Shown here: one piece after another, positions 8,110 through 17,842 of the stretch
How positions within the stretch are numbered: position 1 is the stretch's first letter
Layout of the letters: every line of letters starts with the position of its first letter
Assembly: GCF_019049655.1 (NCBI RefSeq)
Contig: NZ_JAFMOX010000067.1
Coordinates: 434,001 to 498,000, forward strand
Direction of reading: 5' to 3'
Length of the DNA: 64,000 bases
DNA from: Rahnella rivi
GTDB lineage: Bacteria > Pseudomonadota > Gammaproteobacteria > Enterobacterales > Enterobacteriaceae
Translations under genes and position numbers: made by a program
The notes under the pieces: generated by a model
What the model was told of the DNA's origin: nothing
Databases searched by the model: none
What the model saw: only the letters and a program-made list of their open reading frames with translations

Positions 8110-8135
8110 AAAAAACCCGCCTGAGCGGGTTTTTT
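8110..8135. terminator. Bidirectional terminator between argP and yggE
   Basis: AAAAAACCCGC-CTGA-GCGGGTTTTTT is a symmetric hairpin with A and T tracts on both sides. It can serve the convergent genes argP and yggE. Confidence 0.9.
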
Positions 8136-8154
8136 CATTTCTACAGAATCATTC

Positions 8155-8910
8155 TTACTGAGCAGGTGCTGGTGCTGGTGCTGCGGGTGCCTGAGGCTGC
8201 AATTCGAACACCACATCGACCTGATCGTCGAAGTGAATGCTTTGCTGCTCGTAGGTTTGCGCGACATCGCTCTGCCCTGCGGCTTCGGCGGTTTTATACA
8301 TGCGCGCCACCGGCATCGGCTGGTAGTTAGCCACGTGATAACGGATGCTGTAGACCGGCCCCAGCGTGGTGTGGAAACCTTCGGCCAGCGATTTTGCCTG
8401 CTGCGTGGCGTTATCAATGGCTTTCTGACGCGCTTCATCGCGGAAACGATCCGGATTCGCCACGCCCAGCTCAACGGCACGCACTTCATTCAGGCCGGAT
8501 TTCAGCGCGCCATCCAGCAGTTCATTCAGTTTATCCAGCTGACGCAAGGTGACCTGAACCTGACGCACGGCGCGGTAGCCTTTCAGCTGTGACGTTCCGT
8601 CTTTCAGGTAGTCATACTCCGGCTGAGTACGTAAATTCGCTGCATTGATGTCTTTCTTCTCAATGCCGTTTTTCTGCAGGAAAGCAAAGTACTCTGCCAC
8701 TCGCTCATCAGCCTGTTTCTTGGCGCTGGCGGCATCTTTCGCAGAGACGTTCACTTCAATCGCCAGCGTGGCGATATCCGGCGTGGCGTCAACGCTCGCC
8801 GTTCCTGAGGTCACGACGTGCGGCCCGGCAGGTAATTCTGCCGCCTGCAACGCCAGCGGTAATGTCCCTAATCCCAACATCGCTGCAACAGTCAATGCTT
8901 TCAGTTTCAC
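8155..8910 (-). CDS. yggE: SIMPL-domain periplasmic protein YggE
   Basis: This 251-residue exported protein of the SIMPL/DUF541 family is linked to oxidative-stress protection in E. coli. A signal peptide (about 1-23, LPLALQAAELP) is followed by the conserved HVVTSGTASVDATPDIATL. The start is placed at a GTG preceded four bases earlier by GGAGG, giving VKLKALTV, which aligns with the E. coli N-terminus MKFK. An ATG six codons upstream is less well supported. The C-terminus carries an extra Ala-Pro tail (QAPAAPAPAPAQ). Confidence 0.93.
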   Translation of the reverse strand: MKLKALTVAAMLGLGTLPLALQAAELPAGPHVVTSGTASVDATPDIATLAIEVNVSAKDAASAKKQADERVAEYFAFLQKNGIEKKDINAANLRTQPEYDYLKDGTSQLKGYRAVRQVQVTLRQLDKLNELLDGALKSGLNEVRAVELGVANPDRFRDEARQKAIDNATQQAKSLAEGFHTTLGPVYSIRYHVANYQPMPVARMYKTAEAAGQSDVAQTYEQQSIHFDDQVDVVFELQPQAPAAPAPAPAQ

Positions 8911-9026
8911 AGTGCCTCCATTAATCATCAAAGATATGGCAATAAACGTATTAACTGCGAAACCGTAGCATAATCCGTTACAACAGAAACTAAGATTAGT
9001 GACAAAAACTTACTCTGTCATAAAAC

Positions 9027-9644
9027 TTAAAAGATCCCGGTCTGACGCGCCAGCTGAATAGCGATTCCCCACATGATGGTGCCGACAACCGCGTTAATCA
9101 CCCGCTGTACTTTGCCGGTGTTAAGCCAGGGGGCGAGCATGGCCGCGAGGATCGCCAGCCCGAAGAACCAGATAATGGATGCGCTGACTGCGCCGAGTGC
9201 AAACCACGAGCGTTCATCTGCGTTCAGGCTGCCGCCCAGACTGCCGAGCACCACAAACGTATCGAGATAAACGTGCGGATTGAGCCAGGTGACAGCCATC
9301 ATGCTGACTACGATTTTCCAACGGCTTTGCTTCGCCACTTCCGCCTGCGCCAGTTCAGGATTTTTGCTGAATGCCGTACGAAATGCGCCCCAGCCATACC
9401 ACAGCAAAAATGCCACGCCGCCCCAGCTCACCAGCAACAGCAATGTCGGGGATTGACTCAGCAGCGCGCTGCCGCCAAAGATGCCACCGCAAATCAGCGC
9501 AATGTCGCTCAGGGCGCATAATCCGGCAATCATCAGGTGATACTGACGGCGGATGCCCTGGTTCATCACAAACGCATTCTGCGGGCCGATCGGTAAAATC
9601 ATCGCGGCGCTCATCGCCAGTCCTTGCAGGAAAATTGCCAGCAC
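9027..9644 (-). CDS. argO: Arginine exporter ArgO (LysE family)
   Basis: This 205-residue inner-membrane protein of about six helices exports L-arginine. The LysE-family signature GPQNAFVMNQGIRRQYH is intact, as are WLNPHVYLDT and a hydrophobic C-terminus. The start is a GTG with AAGGA seven bases upstream. It aligns residue for residue with the E. coli start, and the longer frame would need a TTG inside that ribosome site. In E. coli it is activated by ArgP, encoded just downstream here. Confidence 0.96.
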   Translation of the reverse strand: MLAIFLQGLAMSAAMILPIGPQNAFVMNQGIRRQYHLMIAGLCALSDIALICGGIFGGSALLSQSPTLLLLVSWGGVAFLLWYGWGAFRTAFSKNPELAQAEVAKQSRWKIVVSMMAVTWLNPHVYLDTFVVLGSLGGSLNADERSWFALGAVSASIIWFFGLAILAAMLAPWLNTGKVQRVINAVVGTIMWGIAIQLARQTGIF

Positions 9645-9775
9645 GTTGTTATCCTTCAAACAGTCATTAACAGAGAATGCGCGCAGTGTAAGGGCTTTGC
9701 AGCCATAAGAGGAAATGGATAATTCTAATCACCCATTAGAACGGCTTATCATCAAGCCGGTGATATTTCAGGCAT

Positions 9776-9798
9776 GAAAAAGGCGCCCGCAGGCGCCT
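9776..9798 (-). terminator. Rho-independent terminator of mscS
   Basis: On the minus strand AGGCGCC-TGC-GGGCGCCT is followed by TTTTTC, about 30 bases after the mscS stop. Confidence 0.88.
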
Positions 9799-9826
9799 GA
9801 AAAAATCCGAATCCGGGAAGGATCGG

Positions 9827-10714
9827 TTAGTCGAAAGTGCGTCGTTCTTCCTGCGGCTGGGTTGCCGCTTTCGCCACCTGATAAAGGTGAACATCCATCT
9901 GCGGGTAAGCAATATTGATGTTGTTTTCATCCAGCGCGCGTTTGAACGATTCCAGCAGATCCCATTTCACGCTCTGCGCATCACCGTTGCTGGTCCAGGC
10001 GTACACGATGAAATTCAGGGTTGAAGCCGCCATTTCGTTCAGGCGAACCACAACGTCTTTATCTTTCAAAACACGCGGGTCGGCGGTCACGATATCGGAC
10101 AGGATCTTCTTCACCAGATCAACGTCAGAGTCATAACCCACGCCGATGGTCAGGTCGATACGGCTGGTCGGTTCGCGTGAATTGTTGATGATGTTACCGG
10201 CGATGATTTTACCGTTTGGCACCACAATGATTTTGTTGTCCGGTGTGCGCAGGGTGGTCGAGAAAATTTGTACCTGAGTCACCGTACCCGCCACACCGCC
10301 GAGATCGACATATTCACCGGCACGGAACGGACGGAAAATCACCAGCAGAACGCCCGCCGCAAAGTTAGACAGCGAACCCTGCAATGCCAGGCCGACGGCC
10401 AGACCGGCGGCACCGATGACCGCGATCACGGACGTGGTTTGCACGCCAATCCGCCCCAGCACCGCAATCAGCGTGAACGCGATAATCGCGTAGCGCACCA
10501 TGGCGGAAAGGAAATCGGAAACCGTGATATCAATGCCACGAACTTTTAAGACCCGGCTGACGGCACCGGAGACGATGCGGGCGACAATCATCCCCACAAT
10601 CAGAATAAAGATTGCCGCGACGATGTTGACGGCGTAATGCAGCAGTAAAGCCTGATTTCTCACCAGCCAGTTTCCCGCATTGTTAATGCTGCCCACAACG
10701 TTCAAATCATCCAT
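9827..10714 (-). CDS. mscS: Small-conductance mechanosensitive channel MscS
   Basis: This 295-residue inner-membrane channel opens under membrane tension to release solutes on hypo-osmotic shock. Three N-terminal helices end in the glycine/alanine-rich pore helix TM3 (AVIGAAGLAVGLALQGSLSN). They are followed by the beta domain (FRPFRAGEYVDLGGVAGTV) and the cytoplasmic cage with PNGKIIAGNIIN. The length exceeds E. coli MscS (286) by a short charged C-terminal tail. Upstream, where E. coli has fbaA, the lac operon is interposed. Confidence 0.97.
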   Translation of the reverse strand: MDDLNVVGSINNAGNWLVRNQALLLHYAVNIVAAIFILIVGMIVARIVSGAVSRVLKVRGIDITVSDFLSAMVRYAIIAFTLIAVLGRIGVQTTSVIAVIGAAGLAVGLALQGSLSNFAAGVLLVIFRPFRAGEYVDLGGVAGTVTQVQIFSTTLRTPDNKIIVVPNGKIIAGNIINNSREPTSRIDLTIGVGYDSDVDLVKKILSDIVTADPRVLKDKDVVVRLNEMAASTLNFIVYAWTSNGDAQSVKWDLLESFKRALDENNINIAYPQMDVHLYQVAKAATQPQEERRTFD

Positions 10715-10760
10715 TTAAAGTACCCCAAAAAAATACCCTGACGGGTTTTAAGAAACCAAA

Positions 10761-10781
10761 GCTGCCCGATTAACGGGCAGC
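10761..10781 (-). terminator. Terminator of the lac operon
   Basis: GCTGCCCG-TTAAT-CGGGCAGC is a perfect 8-bp stem followed on the minus strand by TTTGGTTTCTT. It lies about 70 bases after the lacY stop. Confidence 0.8.
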
Positions 10782-10848
10782 AACTGTGCTTAAAGGTTAA
10801 CTAACAATGCGATGAAGTGCCAATTTCCGGGGCAATAACCCCGTGAAA

Positions 10849-12117
10849 TTAGGAATTTGCAGGGTGATTTTTCAACGGCTCCGGCGTTTTGAACGCCTGC
10901 AACGGACCGCGTCCGGTGAGCGTAAAGGCTGAAATGACGGTGAACGTCAGCGCCACCAGACCGAGGATCAGATAAGTCCCGTGGAAACCGATACGGTCAT
11001 ACATGTTGCCAGCGAATACCGACATAAACATGATCGCCACCTGCTTGAAGAAGCAGAAGGTCACCAGATAAATCGTCGCGGAGAAACGCACTTCAAACAC
11101 CGACGTAATGTATTTGAAGCAGCCGACAATCAGGAACGGCACTTCAAACATGTGCAGGGTTTTCAGCACCACCACTTCAACCGGCGAAGAGGCAAAGGAG
11201 GAGCCGATGATGCGCACTGACATAATCATCCCCGCCAGCAACAGCGCATTTTTGCCCCCGATGCGGTTCACGATAAGCGGCGCGAAGAACATGATGCAGG
11301 CATTCAGCAGTTCGCCCATGGTGGTGACATAACCGAAGACCCGTGTTCCTTCTGATGAAGACGCAAAGAACGAGGTAAAGAAGTTGGCAAACTGCTGATC
11401 GAAGACGTCATAAGTGCAGGAGACGCCAATAACATACAACGCCAGGAACCACAGTTTGCGATCCTTCAGCAGTTCAAGGGCTATTTTCAGGCTGAACGGT
11501 TTGGTATTCGCGCCCAGATCGTTGGCGACGCGGGCGCTGGAAGTGACTTCCGGTTTGGCGATCAGCAACAGAATCGCGAGGATCACCGCACAGCCGGAGC
11601 CAAGCCAGAACACAAACTCATTGTTGATGGTAAACATAATGCCGACCACCGACGCGCACAGCGCCCAGCCGACACACCCGAACATCCGCGCACGACCAAA
11701 TTCGAAGCTGCTGCGACGGCTGACTTTCTCAATATAGGCTTCAATGGCGGGCGCACCGGCATTGTAAATCAGCCCGAGATAGATGCCGCCGACCACCGAT
11801 CCGAGATAAATATTCACTTTCAGCAGCGGGCCGAACACGTAGATAAAGAACGGCGCAAACAACACCAGCATGCCGGTAATGATCCACAACAGATGCTTTT
11901 TCAGCCCCAGTTTATCTGAGAGTAAACCGAACACCGGCTGGAACAATAATGAGAACAGCGAGATGCTGGCGAAGATAATGCCGGTGTCACTTTTACTGAT
12001 CTGATTGATGTCATGCAGCCAGATCGGGAAGAACGGGAAATAGGCCCCCATGATGAAAAAGTAGAAAAAGAAGAACAGCCCGAACATCCAGAAATTGGTA
12101 TTTTTCATGTAATTCAT
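10849..12117 (-). CDS. lacY: Lactose permease LacY
   Basis: This 422-residue, 12-helix lactose/H+ symporter is close to E. coli LacY (417). The residues essential for sugar binding and proton coupling are all present at the same numbers: E126, R144, C148, E269, R302, K319, H322 and E325. The start ATG has AAGGA eight bases upstream. It follows lacZ by 60 bases in the same direction. The extreme C-terminal tail (about 405-422) diverges from E. coli. No lacA-like acetyltransferase follows; mscS is next. Confidence 0.98.
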   Translation of the reverse strand: MNYMKNTNFWMFGLFFFFYFFIMGAYFPFFPIWLHDINQISKSDTGIIFASISLFSLLFQPVFGLLSDKLGLKKHLLWIITGMLVLFAPFFIYVFGPLLKVNIYLGSVVGGIYLGLIYNAGAPAIEAYIEKVSRRSSFEFGRARMFGCVGWALCASVVGIMFTINNEFVFWLGSGCAVILAILLLIAKPEVTSSARVANDLGANTKPFSLKIALELLKDRKLWFLALYVIGVSCTYDVFDQQFANFFTSFFASSSEGTRVFGYVTTMGELLNACIMFFAPLIVNRIGGKNALLLAGMIMSVRIIGSSFASSPVEVVVLKTLHMFEVPFLIVGCFKYITSVFEVRFSATIYLVTFCFFKQVAIMFMSVFAGNMYDRIGFHGTYLILGLVALTFTVISAFTLTGRGPLQAFKTPEPLKNHPANS

Positions 12118-12177
12118 TTGCAGTTTCCTTGCGACTGAATGCTGCGCCGCAGCGTATTAACGCCACGGCGCGGGATG

Positions 12178-15100
12178 TCAGATGCGTTTCCAGGTGAAGG
12201 CGTAATGGTACTGACCGGCGGTCAGCAGGAAATCCGGGCTGACGCTCGGGCTCCACGAATCATCGCCGCCGACCCCCATATGGAAGCCGTCGATGTTCAG
12301 CCAGGTGCCCTGCTCTTCACGCAACAGGTGGCGATGGCTGGTGTCCATCAGCTGTTGCAGGCTGTAGCGGCTCAGGCCAAAGTGGAAATTGCCGCGCAAC
12401 TGCCAGCCGGCGTAATCCAGCTCACGGGTGTTCTGGCGTAAACCACTTTCCGTCGGGAAGACGTAAGGTGTGTACAGATCGCCGAGCGGCAGCGTCCAAC
12501 GCCCGTGCAGGGCAGCCAGACGGCGGTCCGGGTAGTTTTCATGCGGCCCGAGGCCCAGCCAGCTCGCTTTTTCGGCGGTGTCTGCCAGCTGACAGGTCAG
12601 CCCGATACGCCCCGGTGACGGGACGTTCGACGCCACGCGCACATCCACACTGATATGCAGTTCGCCCTGATTGTCGATGCGGTACGTTTTGCGGCTTAAC
12701 AGGCGCGTTTCCTCTCCCGCCAGGAAAGCGTGCGTGGTGACGATAGCCACGCCGTCCTGCAACTGATCGGCGGAGATATTCAGCAGACGCGATTCCAGCT
12801 GATACATTCCGGCGGCTTTCCAGCGCTCCACCCAGGCATTCGGATCGATTCGCGTGACTTCGCTGACGCCGATGTCGTTATCCACCGGCGCACGGACAAA
12901 CTGATCACGCAGCGCAGAAAGCAGGCGCGGCGTTTCGCCATCAAACCATTGCTCCAGCAAACCGCTTTGCTGACTGAACTGCCAGCGCTGCGCGCCGTGT
13001 ACCACAGAAATCACATCACCCTGCTGATCCAGAACCGGCGCAGCGGCGGAGATTTTCTCCGGCACCGGCAGGCTGAGCGCCAGCGGAAGTTGCCACTGAT
13101 CCCATGCGGTGCGATGTCCGGCTTCTGACCACGCGGTCGCCTGCGGCTGATGCACCGCGACGTTCAGCCACAAATCCCCTTCCGCCTGCGGAATATCCCC
13201 CAGATTCAGAGTTTGTGTGCCGTTCGGCGCGATATTGAGCACGGCTTCGCCCTGCGACACCACTTCGCCGTCACGTTCAATGCACCAGACCAGCTGCTCG
13301 TTATCGCTGTGGCGGAACAGGTATTCGCTCTGAATATCCAGCGTCAGCGGCGAGGTGCCGGTCAGCGTGAACTGGAAGAACTGCTGGGCGCGCTGCGCTT
13401 CGAACAAGGAAGGATGCGGCGTGCGATCGGCGAATACCAGACCGTTCATGCAGAACTGACGGTCGTTTGGCGTATCGCCAAAATCACCGCCGTAAGCCAT
13501 ATAACGCTCGCCGTCTTCGCCGGTGCGCAGCAGACTTTGATCGATCCAGTCCCAGACGAAACCGCCCTGCAGACGCGGGAACTGGCGGAACGCTTTCCAG
13601 TATTTGTCGAAGCCGCCAAAACTGTTACCCATGGCATGGGCATATTCGCAAAGGATCAGCGGACGCGTTTCGTCGGGCATGCTGATCCATTTTTTGATGG
13701 ACCATTTAGGTACCGCCGGGAATGGCTGGTCCTGCTCAACGCGGGAATACATCGGGCAGATAATGTCGGTTGCCGCACTGTTGGCGCCGCCGCCTTCGTA
13801 CTGCACCGGGCGGGTCGGGTCGACAGATTTGATCCAGCGGTACATCGCGTCATGGTTTGCGCCATGGCCGGATTCGTTGCCCAGTGACCAGATGATGATG
13901 CACGGATGGTTGCGATCTCGCTGAACCATGCGCGTGACGCGTTCGCTGAAGGCGTTGAACCACACCGGATCGTCCGACAGACGGTTCATCGGCTGCATGC
14001 CGTGAGTTTCAATATTGGCTTCATCGACCACATACAGGCCGTATTCGTCGCAAAGTTTGTACCACAACGGATGGTTGGGATAATGCGAACAGCGCACGGC
14101 GTTGAAGTTGTGCTGTTTCATCAGCACGATGTCGCGACGCATGGTCGCCTCGTCCATCACCTGACCGTTTTCAGGATGATGTTCGTGGCGGTTAGTGCCG
14201 CGGATCAGCACCGGCTGGCCGTTCACTTTCAACAGCCCGTTGCTGATTTCCACCTGACGGAATCCGACGTCGCAGGCTTCGGCTTCAATAAGCTCGCCCT
14301 GCGGAGAAATCAGGGACACCACCGCACGGTAAAGCGCAGGTTGTTCCGCGCTCCACAATGCTGGCTGGGTGACCGGCAGACGCAACGTGGTGCGGTCATA
14401 GGCCGCGCCGCGTTCATCAATGATGTCGCTGCCGAGCGGTTGCTGATGTTCTGCGATCGATTTGTCGCCCTGCCAGAGCTGCACGCGCACCTGATAATCA
14501 GCCGCGTTTTCCTGTGGCACGGCGGCGCTGACCTGCACTTCCAGTTCGGCCTGCGTAAAGCCGTGGAACAGATGCGTGCGCACCTGGTAATCCGTAATCT
14601 GTTCAAAGGGTTTATGCAGCAGGCTGACGTCACGGAAGATCCCGCTCATGCGCCACATGTCCTGATCTTCCAGATAGCTGCCGTCGCTCCAGCGCAGCAC
14701 CATCACCGCCAGACGGTTTTCACCCGCCTGTAAGACGCCGCTGAGATCGAACTCCGCCGGTAAACGGCTGTCCTGCGAATACCCGATCCACTGGCCGTTA
14801 CACCATAAATAGAAGGCAGAATTGACGCCGTTGAACACGATGCGCGTCTGGCCACTGTTCAGCCAGGCATTATCCACAGAAACTGTGAGCGAGTAACAAC
14901 CGGTAGGATTTTCTTCGGGCACAAACGGCGGATTAACCGGAATGGGATACTGAACGTTGGTGTAAATCGGCGCGTCATACCCGGCAAGTTGCCAGTTAGA
15001 CGGCACCTGTACGCGGTCGGCTCCCGCCAGATCCTGCTTCAGCCAGTGTTCAGGCACCGCTTCGGGGCGGGTGAAATAGCTGAAGGTCCACTCACCGTTC

Positions 15101-15276
15101 AGCGAGCGGATATTCGGCGATGCACTGTTCTGGCTAGCCTGGGCTTCATCCCGCCAGCTGTTGAATGGCGGGTGCGCCGCAAGGCGGTTGTACTGCGTGG
15201 ATGCCGGTTTTTCCCAGTCACGACGGGCCAGAACGGCGGCCAGTGATGACAGTTTTTCGTCCGCTGATGTACTCAT
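12178..15276 (-). CDS. lacZ: Beta-galactosidase LacZ
   Basis: This enzyme of about 1032 residues belongs to glycoside hydrolase family 2 and splits lactose to glucose and galactose. The acid/base glutamate is in GNESGHG (about E468) and the nucleophile in ILCEYAHAMGNS (about E544). The N-terminal jelly roll, immunoglobulin-like domains, TIM barrel and C-terminal beta-sandwich are in the usual order, and the length is close to E. coli (1024). Of two adjacent ATGs, the second lies six bases after AGAGGA and is preferred. The codons for GCYSLT (around residue 128) preserve operator O2. Confidence 0.98.
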   Translation of the reverse strand: MSTSADEKLSSLAAVLARRDWEKPASTQYNRLAAHPPFNSWRDEAQASQNSASPNIRSLNGEWTFSYFTRPEAVPEHWLKQDLAGADRVQVPSNWQLAGYDAPIYTNVQYPIPVNPPFVPEENPTGCYSLTVSVDNAWLNSGQTRIVFNGVNSAFYLWCNGQWIGYSQDSRLPAEFDLSGVLQAGENRLAVMVLRWSDGSYLEDQDMWRMSGIFRDVSLLHKPFEQITDYQVRTHLFHGFTQAELEVQVSAAVPQENAADYQVRVQLWQGDKSIAEHQQPLGSDIIDERGAAYDRTTLRLPVTQPALWSAEQPALYRAVVSLISPQGELIEAEACDVGFRQVEISNGLLKVNGQPVLIRGTNRHEHHPENGQVMDEATMRRDIVLMKQHNFNAVRCSHYPNHPLWYKLCDEYGLYVVDEANIETHGMQPMNRLSDDPVWFNAFSERVTRMVQRDRNHPCIIIWSLGNESGHGANHDAMYRWIKSVDPTRPVQYEGGGANSAATDIICPMYSRVEQDQPFPAVPKWSIKKWISMPDETRPLILCEYAHAMGNSFGGFDKYWKAFRQFPRLQGGFVWDWIDQSLLRTGEDGERYMAYGGDFGDTPNDRQFCMNGLVFADRTPHPSLFEAQRAQQFFQFTLTGTSPLTLDIQSEYLFRHSDNEQLVWCIERDGEVVSQGEAVLNIAPNGTQTLNLGDIPQAEGDLWLNVAVHQPQATAWSEAGHRTAWDQWQLPLALSLPVPEKISAAAPVLDQQGDVISVVHGAQRWQFSQQSGLLEQWFDGETPRLLSALRDQFVRAPVDNDIGVSEVTRIDPNAWVERWKAAGMYQLESRLLNISADQLQDGVAIVTTHAFLAGEETRLLSRKTYRIDNQGELHISVDVRVASNVPSPGRIGLTCQLADTAEKASWLGLGPHENYPDRRLAALHGRWTLPLGDLYTPYVFPTESGLRQNTRELDYAGWQLRGNFHFGLSRYSLQQLMDTSHRHLLREEQGTWLNIDGFHMGVGGDDSWSPSVSPDFLLTAGQYHYAFTWKRI
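14881..14901. promoter_or_regulatory. Auxiliary lac operator O2 inside lacZ
   Basis: This 21-base site begins AACTGTGAGCGAG and ends TAACAACC. It differs from E. coli O2 at a single base. Its centre is 412 bases from the O1 centre, against about 401 in E. coli. It also encodes conserved LacZ residues, so protein constraint may contribute to its conservation. Confidence 0.65.
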
Positions 15277-15292
15277 CATTTATCCTCTGCAA

Positions 15293-15313
15293 AATTGTTA
15301 TGCGCTCACAATA
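15293..15313. promoter_or_regulatory. Primary lac operator O1
   Basis: Read on the minus strand it runs TATTGTGAGCGC then ATAACAATT. This differs from E. coli O1 at two positions; one of the changes, G to C near the centre, improves the palindrome. It begins at the inferred transcription start and ends 16 bases before the lacZ ATG. The LacI recognition helix here (SYQTVSR) is identical to E. coli, which fits. Confidence 0.9.
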
Positions 15314-15319
15314 TAAGTC

Positions 15320-15348
15320 AACATGCGTAACATAGCGCAGTAAGTAAA
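15320..15348 (-). promoter_or_regulatory. lacZY promoter (-35 and -10)
   Basis: The -35 TTTACT (15343-15348) and -10 CATGTT (15320-15325) are separated by 17 bases. The -10 to operator distance (7 bases to ATTGTGAGC) equals that of E. coli lacP. The weak -10 is consistent with CRP dependence. Confidence 0.72.
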
Positions 15349-15362
15349 GCAGAGGGGTGCAG

Positions 15363-15384
15363 GAAAGGGACGCGGATCACAGAT
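15363..15384. promoter_or_regulatory. CRP site of the lac promoter
   Basis: One good half-site, TGTGA (minus strand, 15377-15381), is followed after six bases by a degenerate TCCCT. The centre is about 60 bases upstream of the inferred start, the class I position used in E. coli lac. The same segment forms a GACGCGGA/TCCGCGTC dyad just after lacI that may double as an mRNA hairpin. Confidence 0.5.
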
Positions 15385-15413
15385 TCCGCGTCGGGTCGTT
15401 CAGATTTTGAGAA

Positions 15414-16496
15414 TTACAGCGCGCTGAGCTGACGTGCGATGCGGATCAGCTCCTGCGATAACGCTTCCTGAGAAACGCTCGCTTCGCCGACAGGTGCCGT
15501 GGTGTGGCGTTCAACCAGCGATGTCGGCAGCAACAGCGATGAACGGCGGCTGTCGCCATGGGTATGCAGATGATCAACCAGGCGGTTGACGCTTTCATGC
15601 CCCAGCAGGCGGAAATCCTGTTTGATGGTGCTGAGCGGCGGGAAGAAAAAAGCGCTGTCTTCGGTATCGTCATAGCCGATAACCGAAATATGCTCCGGTA
15701 CGCGCAGGCCGAATTCGTGCACCGCGCGCAGCACGCCCAATGCCATCTGATCGTTAGCCACCAGAATCGCGGTAGGCCGCGCAGGCTGGTTCAGCAATAA
15801 CAATGCCTGCTGGTAGCCGGATGCCGCGCTCCAGTCGCCGTGCTGAACCGCGCAGGGCGTCACCTGATGCTTTTTCAGCGTCTCCAGCCAGCCTTCATAG
15901 CGCAGCCGCGCAGAAACAGACTCCAGCGGGCCTGTCAGCACGGCAATTTGCTGATGCCCGAGCGCCAGCAGATGCTCAACGCCCTGCTCTGCGCCGCAAT
16001 GCGGATCGAAGAGAATTTTAAACACATCCGCCTGAGGATCCACATCCAGAAACAGCGCCGGCAAGGTGCCGCACATCTGCGCAATGGCATCGGCACTGTC
16101 GTTCGACAAGGGCACGTTGATCAGGATGCCATCGACGCGCTGTGACATCAGCTCGCTCACCGCCGTCCGGCAGGCGGCGAGGCTCAGGTTGTCGGTCATC
16201 GAAATCACCACGTTAAACCCTAACTGATTCGCGCGGGTCTTGACCGCAGACGCAATCTGCGACGGCGCATGCAGCGCCAGTTCCGTGGTCGCCAGCCCCA
16301 GCGTATAACTTTGTTTACCGGCAAGCTGCTGTGCAACACGGTTCGGCACATAGTTCAGCGCCGCCATCGCCTTCTCGACTTTATCGCGGGTCTTTGACGA
16401 GACATGCGCCGCCTGATTGAGCACGCGCGAAACGGTCTGATAGGAAACACCGGCGTGGCGCGCAACATCATCCAGGGTGACAGATTTTGGCTTCAT
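15414..16496 (-). CDS. lacI: Lactose operon repressor LacI
   Basis: This 360-residue repressor has an N-terminal HTH (VTLDDVARHAGVSYQTVSRVL) with the Y-Q-T recognition triad of E. coli LacI. The hinge helix NRVAQQLAGKQS follows, then the periplasmic-binding-protein-like core with VANDQMALG and GYDDTED. The C-terminus ends in a leucine-containing helix (ELIRIARQLSAL) like the tetramerisation heptads. It is co-oriented with lacZ, 137 bases upstream of it, as in E. coli. Confidence 0.96.
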   Translation of the reverse strand: MKPKSVTLDDVARHAGVSYQTVSRVLNQAAHVSSKTRDKVEKAMAALNYVPNRVAQQLAGKQSYTLGLATTELALHAPSQIASAVKTRANQLGFNVVISMTDNLSLAACRTAVSELMSQRVDGILINVPLSNDSADAIAQMCGTLPALFLDVDPQADVFKILFDPHCGAEQGVEHLLALGHQQIAVLTGPLESVSARLRYEGWLETLKKHQVTPCAVQHGDWSAASGYQQALLLLNQPARPTAILVANDQMALGVLRAVHEFGLRVPEHISVIGYDDTEDSAFFFPPLSTIKQDFRLLGHESVNRLVDHLHTHGDSRRSSLLLPTSLVERHTTAPVGEASVSQEALSQELIRIARQLSAL

Positions 16497-16563
16497 GGCT
16501 CTCTCTTCGGGGATTCAGGCGGGATTATATATGACGGGCTATTGTGGCCGGAAAGCAGACAAT

Positions 16564-16585
16564 AAAAAAGGGGCCGAAGCCCCTT
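16564..16585 (-). terminator. Rho-independent terminator of fbaA
   Basis: On the minus strand AAGGGGC-TTCG-GCCCC is followed by TTTTTTA, about 50 bases past the fbaA stop. It separates the glycolytic operon from lacI. Confidence 0.9.
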
Positions 16586-16633
16586 TGGTTAGGATCCTCA
16601 CATTCCGGTGGTCAAGCACCGGAAGCGTAAGAA

Positions 16634-17713
<1,080 letters not shown>

Positions 17714-17842
17714 AGTTCTTTGTCCTGTATTCGTCGGCCGTAGATGGATTGAATCGGTTTGCTATGTCGCGCGAGTTCCACTGTGCAGCCCCTCGCGCGG
17801 CAAAGAAGAACAGGAAACCCTATGCTTCCTGTTCAGGGTTCA

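Noticed and set aside
12139..15246. Long plus-strand open frames opposite lacZ
   Set aside because: They are antisense shadows of a high-GC coding gene with no family resemblance.
15412..15432. Possible lac operator O3 at the end of lacI
   Set aside because: Only about half the bases match E. coli O3, and the spacing to O1 (about 119) differs from 92; not distinguishable from chance.
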